From a virus: DNA of 64,000 nt. The notes beneath the pieces are model-generated. The model was not told where the DNA came from. It saw nothing but the letters and a program-made list of their open reading frames with translations, and did no database searches. Each line of letters starts with the position of its first letter. Position 1 is the first letter of the stretch. A program made the position numbers and the translations under genes. Shown here in pieces: positions 15,452 to 21,983 of this stretch. The stretch is from positions 61,318 through 125,317 of the IMG/VR virus record IMGVR_UViG_3300029910_000005. One strand, given 5' to 3'.

Positions 15452-15460
15452 CACATATAC
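15452..15460 (+). promoter_or_regulatory. Promoter-like CACATATAC element
   Basis: CTCTCACAAA followed by CACATATAC immediately before ATG 15462, with GTCCACC 30 bases further upstream (15423-15429). This decides the start of the Cys-rich gene. Confidence 0.5.
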
Positions 15461-15461
15461 A

Positions 15462-16076
15462 ATGGATCGCGAATTACCAGTACGTGAACCAGTGGTTCTC
15501 GAAGCTGATCAACATGCTTGTCTGCGATGGTACTCGTATTGTACATGCCCTTATCCATTCGGTTGTCCGACTAAAACGATGTTCGAATGGTTCATGAATG
15601 TGGTGATCCGAAAGACCACCTGTGAGAAAGATGGATGTGAGCGATGCTTGGGAGACCGTGGAGCTGAACGTGTATGCTGTTGTGGATTTCTCATTGGGTG
15701 TATGTGTTGTCCATGCAATTGTATTCCCCAATTCGTCTGTGAGAATGCTGGATTGTACCTTCGCGACAAGAAATACAGTGATGAATTGTACTGGGAATGC
15801 AGCCGTGAACATTGGGAACAAGCTCTCGAGCTGGCTAAACAAGGCGTGGGAAAAGCGAACGAGGCCCACCCTCTTCTGCGTTGCATCGAATGTCCAGATG
15901 AATACCTCGAGTTGCTCCGCATTCTGGTTGATGAGTACCCTCCTTACCCATTGGATGGATCGGAGCGTGTGATGACAGCGACGAGAAATCGGTTCACGAT
16001 GGGTGAAATGAGTGAAGCAAAGCGTGCAATTTTATCCCGTGTTCGTTTTTGTAGAGATGTTGGTTTACATGCATAA
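15462..16076 (+). CDS. Cysteine-rich protein (204 aa)
   Basis: ATG 15462 (MDRELPVREP). Some 20 cysteines, most between residues 20 and 100, including C-T-C-P-Y-P-F-G-C, CEKDGCERC and the hydrophobic CCCGFLIGCMCCPCNC. This last segment recalls PLAC8-type or palmitoylated membrane-associated Cys clusters, while the CxxC pairs could bind zinc. Residues 130-165 look like a weak ankyrin-type helix pair (AHPLLRCIECPDEYLELLRI). Unknown function; membrane association is an inference from the Cys/hydrophobic block. Confidence 0.6.
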   Translation: MDRELPVREPVVLEADQHACLRWYSYCTCPYPFGCPTKTMFEWFMNVVIRKTTCEKDGCERCLGDRGAERVCCCGFLIGCMCCPCNCIPQFVCENAGLYLRDKKYSDELYWECSREHWEQALELAKQGVGKANEAHPLLRCIECPDEYLELLRILVDEYPPYPLDGSERVMTATRNRFTMGEMSEAKRAILSRVRFCRDVGLHA

Positions 16077-16077
16077 G

Positions 16078-17400
16078 TTAATCGCAATCATCAATTTCTT
16101 CTCGCACATCTCCCATCGAGGGGATATCGTCGTCTTCCTCGATCACCCATGGCTCGTCCGGAACAGGCAACTTGGCACTCACCTTCAGATCTCTCCTGTC
16201 GAACATGTTATGGTAAGAATAATGATAATGAGGAGAGTGAGACTGATGCTTCACCGGGACAGGGATCAGTGCTGGTAAGGACTCCTCGTCACTGCATACA
16301 TCCTCCAGGTCGTCGGACACCATTGGCAGAACGTACTCCTTGGTTTTACGGTTCCCCTCCTCGTCAATCTCGATCGTTGAGGTTGGAATCTTACCACTCA
16401 TGATCTCCATCATATCCAGCGTAATCGGATCGCCGTATCCTGGACCTTCACCCTGCCAGGAGAATTTTGGTGGCATTTTATCCTCCTCTTCCTCCTCTTC
16501 GTCCATCCGAATGAGCGGAGAAATAGGTGGTTTCCCATCTGGACGATAGACCACGTGCGTAGGGGCACCATCACGGTCCATGTTCATCATCCGAGATACT
16601 TTCTCCATAGTAGCATGTTCTGCCGCTATTTTAGCTAGCTCTTCTTTAGTCACGAAGCTCGCCCAATCGAATCTCCTACGTGCAGGGGGACCATCGACCA
16701 TGAACATATAGGCTTTCTCCACCTCTTCCTTGATTGTAGCGCTCTCCAATGCTTGACGTACATCTTCCTCGATAGGTTTTGGAGGTACACGGAAGAACCA
16801 AGGTTCACCTTTCTCTCTCGCCACCGGATCAACCATCACGAAAGGAGTACCAGGAGGTACGCCAAGTTCTTTCTCAATCTCGAGAACCATACCCTTGGTG
16901 AGGAGGGGATAACCTGCGGGAGGGGCTTTAGCTGGCATGTTGGAACACAATCTGAGGTGTTCCTGGTACTCCTTTCGTAATTGAGCAACAGAGGCAACCA
17001 TTCGATGTCTTTCTTCCATGATAAGTTTACGCGTGAGACGGTCTTGCTCTTCCTTTTCCTTCTCGGTAAGAGGGGCCTTAGCTGGCATCGTAGGCTCCTG
17101 TCCCTCCTCGATGCGTTGCAATGTACCACCAGAGATAACGAATTGACCTCCTTTTTCATGCATGAGTAACTGCATCAGATGGTCACGCTTTTGCTCCTCC
17201 GTTTCCTCTTCTACAGGAGTCTCTGTCTTGGTCCATACAAAGATATCCCCACGACGACGATCGACGTCCGGCGCATAGTGTCGGCTGAGCTTTGAGTAGT
17301 CAGGTTGCGTTCCAACGTGCAAACGCGCTAGCTTGTTTTGCATATGTTCGATCTTTTTTCGAAGGGTCTTCTCCAGTGACTCGGTGTTCTTCGAGGTCAT
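16078..17400 (-). CDS. Acidic/charged 440-residue protein, possibly structural
   Basis: ATG 17400 lies 11 bases after a CTCACATATAC element. The first 40 residues are a basic helix; then long charged helices rich in E, K and R (EKEKEEQDRLTRKLIMEERH), Pro-rich links with MPAKAP occurring twice (near residues 104 and 154), and an EEEEEED run near 304. The C-terminus is acidic and rich in His/Tyr (HSPHYHYSYHN) and ends DREEIDDCD-like. Low-complexity links between small folded segments resemble scaffold or tegument-type proteins. No enzymatic motif. Family not recognised. Confidence 0.6.
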   Translation of the reverse strand: MTSKNTESLEKTLRKKIEHMQNKLARLHVGTQPDYSKLSRHYAPDVDRRRGDIFVWTKTETPVEEETEEQKRDHLMQLLMHEKGGQFVISGGTLQRIEEGQEPTMPAKAPLTEKEKEEQDRLTRKLIMEERHRMVASVAQLRKEYQEHLRLCSNMPAKAPPAGYPLLTKGMVLEIEKELGVPPGTPFVMVDPVAREKGEPWFFRVPPKPIEEDVRQALESATIKEEVEKAYMFMVDGPPARRRFDWASFVTKEELAKIAAEHATMEKVSRMMNMDRDGAPTHVVYRPDGKPPISPLIRMDEEEEEEDKMPPKFSWQGEGPGYGDPITLDMMEIMSGKIPTSTIEIDEEGNRKTKEYVLPMVSDDLEDVCSDEESLPALIPVPVKHQSHSPHYHYSYHNMFDRRDLKVSAKLPVPDEPWVIEEDDDIPSMGDVREEIDDCD

Positions 17401-17411
17401 TTTGTTGTTGC

Positions 17412-17422
17412 GTATATGTGAG
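17412..17422 (-). promoter_or_regulatory. Promoter-like CTCACATATAC element
   Basis: Reads CTCTCACATATACG on the minus strand, 11 bases before ATG 17400. Confidence 0.5.
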
Positions 17423-17429
17423 AGGGAGG

Positions 17430-17654
17430 TCAGAGGAATTTTCGCAAACGCCGAAGGAGGTCTATCGGGAGGTACAATGTCTTCGGACGTAAACGAGGGA
17501 TAAAGAGAGGAGAGACTATGATGAGCAGATCTCTCGCATTAATCTCTGATTGGATTATGGTGGCAGTAATGTCGATCCATGGGACATATGAGTATAGTCG
17601 TTCACGTTCATAACGAGCCCCCTCTATCTCCCAATTAATCCATGGAAGGATCAT
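17430..17654 (-). CDS. C-terminal-box protein, cluster I, member 1 (74 aa)
   Basis: Starts MILPWINWEIEGARYERER, almost the same N-terminus as the next gene. The C-terminal 34 residues are the box: hydrophobic helix LLIIVSPLF, I-P-R-L-R-P, then YLPIDLLRRLRKFL as the very end. This layout resembles the SOCS box (L-P-L-P-x-x-L-x-x-Y-L at the C-terminus) and F-box/PRANC motifs (LP-x-E/D-L-x-x-x-L), which recruit Elongin B/C or Skp1-cullin ubiquitin ligases. With only 40 residues before the box, any target-binding part is tiny. Last gene of a five-gene run of the same strand. Confidence 0.65.
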   Translation of the reverse strand: MILPWINWEIEGARYERERLYSYVPWIDITATIIQSEINARDLLIIVSPLFIPRLRPKTLYLPIDLLRRLRKFL

Positions 17655-17655
17655 G

Positions 17656-17889
17656 TCAGAAGAATTTCTGCAAACGTCGCAGGAGGTCTATCGGGAGGTA
17701 CAATGTTTTCGGACGCAATCGAGGGACAAAGAGTGGGGAAATTAGGATGAGAATATGATATGTACGCCAATACTGTTTAACCACATCGAATATACTGCCC
17801 ATTTCCATACGTCGAGTGACCATCGAGTATTCTCGTTCACGCTCATAACGAGCCCCCTCTATCTCCCAATTAAGCCATGGAATGCTCAT
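17656..17889 (-). CDS. C-terminal-box protein, cluster I, member 2 (77 aa)
   Basis: Starts MSIPWLNWEIEGARYERER at 17889 and ends YLPIDLLRRLQKFF; closest relative is member 1. The stretch between (residues 20-42) differs strongly, so the pair shows conserved ends and a variable centre. Only one base separates its stop from the start of member 1, and one base separates it from member 3. No promoter motif fits in these gaps, which points to expression from a shared transcript or to promoters inside coding sequence. Confidence 0.65.
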   Translation of the reverse strand: MSIPWLNWEIEGARYEREREYSMVTRRMEMGSIFDVVKQYWRTYHILILISPLFVPRLRPKTLYLPIDLLRRLQKFF

Positions 17890-17890
17890 G

Positions 17891-18109
17891 CTAGAGGAAC
17901 TTTCGCAAACGTCGCAGGAGATCGATGGGGAGGTACAGTTTAGGAGGGCGTAAACGAGGGATAAAGAGTGGGGAAACTAGGATGAGTATATGCACGATAT
18001 AATCACGACGTGTAGTTAGGCGGCTTGAAACCCAGCGACTAGTAATGATGATACTTCGTTGTTCCCGTCGAGCATGTTCTACAGCCTCATAGAGCTCGGT
18101 GATGGTCAT
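17891..18109 (-). CDS. C-terminal-box protein, cluster I, member 3 (72 aa)
   Basis: Starts MTITELYEAVEHARREQ, resembling member 4 (MSLYEAVERARREHEQ) rather than members 1-2, and ends HILILVSPLFIPRLRP, KLYLPIDLLRRLRKFL. The start overlaps the stop of member 4 by four bases (ATGA type). The N-terminal helix with alternating Glu/Arg is likely the variable interaction part. Same box function inferred as for the rest of the cluster. Confidence 0.65.
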   Translation of the reverse strand: MTITELYEAVEHARREQRSIIITSRWVSSRLTTRRDYIVHILILVSPLFIPRLRPPKLYLPIDLLRRLRKFL

Positions 18110-18342
18110 ACTACGAGGAAACTCTGCAAACGTCGCCAGAGATCGATAGGGAGGTACAGTTTAGGAGGGCGTAAACGAGGGACAATGAGTGGGGAAACTA
18201 GGATGAGAAGATGATATGTGGGTCGATAGAACCAAATTAATCGGGTCATATAGCTTAAATTATTAGGATTAAGGCGATAGTCTGCCAATAGCTGTTGTTC
18301 ATGTTCCCGCCGAGCACGTTCTACAGCTTCATAGAGGCTCAT
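18106..18342 (-). CDS. C-terminal-box protein, cluster I, member 4 (78 aa)
   Basis: ATG 18342 (MSLYEAVERA) is chosen because it aligns with member 3 and overlaps the stop of the RING gene by four bases; the open frame extends to 18516 only as a shadow. Ends LLILVSPLIVPRLRP, LYLPIDLWRRLQSFLVV. The box is nearly unchanged at the DNA level from members 3 and 5 (blocks near 18112-18190 and 18345-18425), which indicates recent duplication or gene conversion. Confidence 0.62.
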   Translation of the reverse strand: MSLYEAVERARREHEQQLLADYRLNPNNLSYMTRLIWFYRPTYHLLILVSPLIVPRLRPPKLYLPIDLWRRLQSFLVV

Positions 18343-18764
18343 ACTGCGAGGAAACGCTGCAATCGACGCCAGAGATCGATGGGGAGGTACAACGTAGGAG
18401 GGCGCAGACGAAGAACAAAGAGGGGAGACACCAATAACATAAGAATTGTGAATGTACGGTAACGATAGGGAGATCGGATGCAACCATATCTCGTAGATTG
18501 TAAGACCGCTGCACATACATGAGGTGTTCCATCGATATGTGTGCGCATAAGACTATCAAAACAATCATCACAGTAACCATGCATTAAACAAAAAGAAAAC
18601 ATTTTCATAGACATCTTCCCCTCAGACCGTACAGGAAAGACTCGAGAACAGATCGTGCATGCAAATTTAGGTACATCTCCCAGCGCTCCGAACGACTCTC
18701 TCGTCACTTGAGGTTGAAATACAGGAATCTCCCTGTACGACTTTGAGAACCGTCGACTGCTCAT
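18339..18764 (-). CDS. RING-like zinc finger fused to the C-terminal box (141 aa)
   Basis: ATG 18764 (MSSRRFSKSY) has the typical CACAAAAAATG leader. Residues about 40-90 hold a Cys/His series FACTICSRVFP, FSFCLMHGYCDDCF, HVCAAV: C-x2-C, then C-x2-H-x2-C-x2-C and a last H-x-C, a RING/zinc-ribbon-like arrangement. The C-terminus is the cluster's box (SPLFVLRLRP, LYLPIDLWRRLQRFLAV). RING fingers bind E2 ubiquitin-conjugating enzymes, so this fusion supports a ubiquitin role for the box family. The canonical eight-ligand RING order cannot be confirmed by eye. The first 98 bases of the gene overlap the end of 18667-19140 in another frame. Confidence 0.62.
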   Translation of the reverse strand: MSSRRFSKSYREIPVFQPQVTRESFGALGDVPKFACTICSRVFPVRSEGKMSMKMFSFCLMHGYCDDCFDSLMRTHIDGTPHVCAAVLQSTRYGCIRSPYRYRTFTILMLLVSPLFVLRLRPPTLYLPIDLWRRLQRFLAV

Positions 18765-19140
18765 TTTTTGTGACCGCCTTCTGGCCTGCGAAGTATGTGT
18801 GAAAAAACCTCGCCATATCCGGTTCGACCTGAGGAGCGACCTGAGGAGGCGGTATGTCCTCTCTTCTCTGCTGTACGATAGCAGCTGGTCGTGGAAAATT
18901 GTCACCAATCCACGCATCGGAGAGGTTTTGTAGGTTGGTGACGACACTCTCGAGGTCTTTCCTGATTCGACGATGGGTACGCTTGGTCATCGTAAAACGC
19001 GTACCATTCGCACTGGGAATCAGTTCATCGTCATCTTCGTGGTCGCTCAACCCATCGTCGAAATTCTCCACGTTCCAGGTGTCCTCATCCTCCTCATAGT
19101 CGCTGCTACTGTCCTCGTGATCGTCACTGTCACTGCTCAT
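18667..19140 (-). CDS. Acidic hypothetical protein (157 aa)
   Basis: ATG 19140 follows a CACAAAC leader. The first 45 residues are highly acidic (SSDSDDHEDSSSDYEEDED), followed by a basic stretch KRTHRRIRKDL and a helix SVVTNLQNLSDAWIGDN. Residues 80-120 are Pro/Gln-rich. The last 33 codons overlap the start of the RING gene in another frame; this tail is unlikely to be functional and may reflect loss of an earlier stop. No known family. Acidic-then-basic composition is seen in nucleic-acid or histone-binding proteins, but that is only a guess. Confidence 0.5.
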   Translation of the reverse strand: MSSDSDDHEDSSSDYEEDEDTWNVENFDDGLSDHEDDDELIPSANGTRFTMTKRTHRRIRKDLESVVTNLQNLSDAWIGDNFPRPAAIVQQRREDIPPPQVAPQVEPDMARFFHTYFAGQKAVTKNEQSTVLKVVQGDSCISTSSDERVVRSAGRCT

Positions 19141-19399
19141 GTTTGTGACGTTTGTTCTCTGCGCGAATCTGTCTGTTCACTATTCGTTTCTTGTCGTTGT
19201 CGTCCCCTAGACAATCGATGTAAAGGCGGTCTAAACCGTACATGCAACGAACAGGGTGTTCCCGTTTGAGTTCTGGAAACGTCTTCTTGATCAACACCAC
19301 CTGGTCCTTGGTAAGGTATTCCATCTTAGGTTGCGGTTTTCGTGTATGTAGCGCTCGCTTCCAGGGCTTCTCTCCCTCGTCGATTCGAATCCGGAACAT
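19130..19399 (-). CDS. Small basic hypothetical protein (89 aa)
   Basis: ATG 19399 (MFRIRIDEGE). Basic, with KRALHTRKPQPK and a C-terminal KKRIVNRQIRAENKRHKHEQ tail. The central part (VVLIKKTFPELKREHPV) is helical. Overlaps the acidic gene downstream by 11 bases. It interrupts the box-protein run between clusters I and II and lacks a box itself. Unknown function. Confidence 0.5.
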   Translation of the reverse strand: MFRIRIDEGEKPWKRALHTRKPQPKMEYLTKDQVVLIKKTFPELKREHPVRCMYGLDRLYIDCLGDDNDKKRIVNRQIRAENKRHKHEQ

Positions 19400-19401
19400 T
19401 T

Positions 19402-19635
19402 TCAGCCGTGATAATTTATGAAGGTCCTCAGTTTCTTCCAGAGATCGGCAGGCAAATACACCCCGTTACGCAACCGTTTGACGTACAAGGGAGAGACTAA
19501 GGCCATCAAGATATCGATAAACCGTTCGGACGCATGTTTATGTTCTAAATATCTCGTCAATGCAGGAACATGCCAACCGTATGCCACCAGATAGGGACCG
19601 TATTCTTTGTACATTGGGAGGTTAGGTTGCGGCAT
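19402..19635 (-). CDS. C-terminal-box protein between clusters (77 aa)
   Basis: Starts MPQPNLPMYKEYGPYL and ends DILMALVSPLYVKRLRN, YLPADLWKKLRTFINYHG. The box is intermediate between cluster I (SPLF) and cluster II (LPADLFRKL). The N-terminal 40 residues are aromatic-rich and unique. The start overlaps the previous gene's stop by 14 bases. Same inferred adaptor role. Confidence 0.62.
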   Translation of the reverse strand: MPQPNLPMYKEYGPYLVAYGWHVPALTRYLEHKHASERFIDILMALVSPLYVKRLRNGVYLPADLWKKLRTFINYHG

Positions 19636-19969
19636 TTCCCCACGAACAGGTGAGAAAGAGCATCAGTTTACGGAAGAGATCGATCGGGAGATAGGTTCCA
19701 GTGTGTAAACGAGGAAAGTGAAGAGGGGCGACAAGGTATACCATGGACCACGTGAGCTTATAGGTGGCTATCTGTAGATCGCCCCAATAATGGTAGTGCT
19801 GCCATGCGGTGTTCCATACGATGTCTGTTATCCCATAATGTATCTTATACCATTCGATGAAATTATTAATTGCAGGCAACTCAACAGGCGGACAAGTGGA
19901 TGGCAGGCATCCATTGTCGCGTATATACCACCAATAGTGGCACCTTGCTGCCCAAGGCGTCTTAGTCAT
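19622..19969 (-). CDS. C-terminal-box protein, cluster II, member 1 (115 aa)
   Basis: Starts MTKTPWAARCHYWWYIRDN. Followed by CPPVELPAI, a variable aromatic centre (residues 38-65) and the box MVYLVAPLHFPRLHTGTYLP, IDLFRKLMLFLTCSW. Ends GNAAT, where the other three end GND. One of four head-to-tail paralogues with a repeat period of about 320-340 bases. Confidence 0.65.
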   Translation of the reverse strand: MTKTPWAARCHYWWYIRDNGCLPSTCPPVELPAINNFIEWYKIHYGITDIVWNTAWQHYHYWGDLQIATYKLTWSMVYLVAPLHFPRLHTGTYLPIDLFRKLMLFLTCSWGNAAT

Positions 19970-20288
19970 TTCCCCAGGAGCAGGTGAGAAAGAGCATCAA
20001 TTTACGGAAGAGATCGGCGGGGAGATAGGTTCCAGTGTGTAAACGAGGACAGTGAAGAGGGGCGACAAGGCATACCAGAGACCTCGTGAGCTTATAGGTG
20101 GCTGTATCCAACTCACGCCAATACTTGTACACATCCCAAATAAACATTCCGTTATAATACGTATACCACCATTCACTGAAATTAGCAATCACGGGTAATT
20201 CGACAGGTGGACGGGTAGATGGGACGCACTTATGTTCGTGTATGTAAGCCGCATAGTGACACCTTGCTGCCCAAGGAAGCTCAGTCAT
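19962..20288 (-). CDS. C-terminal-box protein, cluster II, member 2 (108 aa)
   Basis: Starts MTELPWAARCHYAAYIHEHK and ends PADLFRKLMLFLTCSWGND. Identical in the first 14 residues of the mature pattern (RCHYAAYIHEHKCVPS) to member 3, with differences concentrated at residues 38-60. The 3' 170 bases are nearly identical to those of members 3 and 4. Overlaps member 1 by eight bases. Confidence 0.65.
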   Translation of the reverse strand: MTELPWAARCHYAAYIHEHKCVPSTRPPVELPVIANFSEWWYTYYNGMFIWDVYKYWRELDTATYKLTRSLVCLVAPLHCPRLHTGTYLPADLFRKLMLFLTCSWGND

Positions 20289-20619
20289 TTCCCCATGAAC
20301 AGGTGAGAAAGAGCATCAGTTTGCGGAAGAGATCAGCGGGGAGATAGGTTCCAATGTGTAAACGAGGAGAGTAGAGAGGGGCGACAAGGCATACCATGGA
20401 CCTCGTGAGCTTATAGGTGACTGTATCCAACCTACACCAATAATGATACAGTCCTATAATAAACTTGCCGCTATAATACATGTCCCGCCATTCATTGAAA
20501 GTAGCGATCACGGGCAATTCGACAGGTGGACGGGCAGATGGGACGCACTTATGTTCGTGTATGTAAGCCGCATAGTGACACCTTGCCATCCAAGGCGTCA
20601 TCCAAGGAAGCTCAGTCAT
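20281..20619 (-). CDS. C-terminal-box protein, cluster II, member 3 (112 aa)
   Basis: Starts MTELPWMTPWMARCHYAAY; an internal short duplication (PWMTPWMA) lengthens its N-terminus relative to member 2, visible in the DNA as a repeated CATCCAAGG near 20586-20606. Box: SMVCLVAPLYSPRL, YLPADLFRKLMLFL. Overlaps member 2 by eight bases. Confidence 0.65.
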   Translation of the reverse strand: MTELPWMTPWMARCHYAAYIHEHKCVPSARPPVELPVIATFNEWRDMYYSGKFIIGLYHYWCRLDTVTYKLTRSMVCLVAPLYSPRLHIGTYLPADLFRKLMLFLTCSWGND

Positions 20620-20944
20620 TTCCCCAGGAGCAGGTGAGAAAGAGCATCAGTTTGCGGAAGAGATCGGCGGGGAGATAGGTTCCAGTGTGTAAACGAGGAG
20701 AGTAGAGAGGGGCGACAAGGCATACCAGGGATCCAGTCAGTTTGTCGGTAGCTATCTGTAGATCGCGCCAATAGACATAATACTCCCACCAATCGTAACC
20801 ATCAGCGTCTATAGTAGCTAACCATGGCGTGAATAAATGAAGTACCGGTAACTCGATAGGCGGACAGATGGATAGGGGTACACGTCGATGTACGCGTAAA
20901 TAATATGCATAGTTATGCTTTGCTGTCCAAGGTGTTAGAGACAT
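20612..20944 (-). CDS. C-terminal-box protein, cluster II, member 4, first gene of the run (110 aa)
   Basis: Starts MSLTPWTAKHNYAYYLRVHR at 20944; its N-terminus is the most divergent of the four, while the last 45 residues are nearly identical. It is the 5'-most gene of the twelve minus-strand genes and lies 21 bases from the divergent gene 20966. The gap contains a small hairpin (CTCTGT, five-base loop, ACAGAG; 20948-20964). If the run is polycistronic, this gap should hold its promoter. Confidence 0.65.
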   Translation of the reverse strand: MSLTPWTAKHNYAYYLRVHRRVPLSICPPIELPVLHLFTPWLATIDADGYDWWEYYVYWRDLQIATDKLTGSLVCLVAPLYSPRLHTGTYLPADLFRKLMLFLTCSWGND

Positions 20945-20947
20945 ATT

Positions 20948-20964
20948 CTCTGTGACAAACAGAG
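20948..20964. promoter_or_regulatory. Small inverted repeat between divergent genes
   Basis: CTCTGT and ACAGAG arms separated by GACAA fill the 21-base gap between ATG 20944 (-) and ATG 20966 (+). It may be a symmetrical promoter site or mRNA leader structure; no CACATATA motif is present here. Confidence 0.3.
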
Positions 20965-20965
20965 G

Positions 20966-21493
20966 ATGGCGGCTGTACCCTTACCCGTTGACGATGTCGT
21001 GACGACAATTACGAACGAAACCGATGCTCAAGGAAGAATATCACGGATACGTATTGTGAGTCGTATAATTGCTACAGAACTAGGTAGTCTTCTGATCATA
21101 GTCGGTATACCGGACACGGCTTGGCCAGTAACAGCATTTATGTTTAGTAGACATCCACATCTAGTACCAGGTAGTGTAGAGAATTATCTGCTCGAATATG
21201 CTATTGAGCATGAGCATGAGCTAGGAGTAGATATCTTTCATGGTATGATCTATTTCATGTTAGACGTACCAGTCGGTCATCAGATTCCTGCTGTTTTTAA
21301 TGGTGAAGACGGGGTAATCACAAATATCCAAAACCATCAGTATACAAAGGACATCATTCTGCGATTCATGGCGAGAGGAATGGATTTCACGCAGTTAAGG
21401 CTGGAGTCATTCCAGGGATTGGTTGGTCATATAGCAGTCACGATGACCTTTGTACAGCGATTAACATCTGTTCTGTTACCGGAGGCAGCGTAG
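20966..21493 (+). CDS. Hypothetical protein (175 aa)
   Basis: ATG 20966 (MAAVPLPVDD). A soluble-looking alpha/beta protein with hydrophobic strands (GSLLIIVGIP, FHGMIYFMLDVPVG) and a C-terminal helix that ends LTSVLLPEAA. Short acidic/His stretch YAIEHEHELG near residue 80. No recognised motif and no box. Stop is followed by a GTCCACC-CTCTCAC leader of the next gene. Confidence 0.6.
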   Translation: MAAVPLPVDDVVTTITNETDAQGRISRIRIVSRIIATELGSLLIIVGIPDTAWPVTAFMFSRHPHLVPGSVENYLLEYAIEHEHELGVDIFHGMIYFMLDVPVGHQIPAVFNGEDGVITNIQNHQYTKDIILRFMARGMDFTQLRLESFQGLVGHIAVTMTFVQRLTSVLLPEAA

Positions 21494-21519
21494 TTGTCCA
21501 CCCTCTCACAACCATTACC

Positions 21520-21969
21520 ATGATGCCAATGAATGTTATGGTGATCGGAGCTTTGTTGTTGATCGGGTGGTTCTTCTCCTTGCAATCCTCGGAGGAGAAG
21601 GCGAAGCAATTGTTGTGGGAATTGACGCAAGAATACGATGAATGGCAACTTATAGACAAAGAGTTCTATCAGGTCACTACAGCGTTCAACGTGATGCGTA
21701 AATTGACGAATGACTTTACGCAAGAGGCTAATCCAAAGGATCCAGACTATCGAAGGGTGGTGAGAGTACTAAAACAACGACCTTTCATCTATATGGAACA
21801 TGTGACTGCGTGGCATGGTTTGGAGGCTATCGTGGGTGATTTCGCTAATTGGATCAACCAGAACATCATCGATGCTGATTCACCATGGGAAATCGGGTCA
21901 TGGGAACGTGAACATATACCATCTTTTCCAACAGAGGGATGGTATCAATTTCGTCCTGTGCGTGTTTAG
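21520..21969 (+). CDS. Membrane-anchored hypothetical protein (149 aa)
   Basis: ATG 21520 (MMPMNVMVIG) with CTCTCACAACC upstream. A single N-terminal hydrophobic segment (residues 5-20, MVIGALLLIGWFFSL) is followed by a helical, Glu/Lys-rich domain (SSEEKAKQLLWELTQEYDEW) and a Trp-rich C-terminus (WHGLEAI, SPWEIGSWE). This is the layout of a type II or signal-anchored protein. It lies tail to tail with the giant surface-protein gene, 14 bases apart. Confidence 0.65.
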   Translation: MMPMNVMVIGALLLIGWFFSLQSSEEKAKQLLWELTQEYDEWQLIDKEFYQVTTAFNVMRKLTNDFTQEANPKDPDYRRVVRVLKQRPFIYMEHVTAWHGLEAIVGDFANWINQNIIDADSPWEIGSWEREHIPSFPTEGWYQFRPVRV

Positions 21970-21983
21970 GTAGTCGTCTTTAC

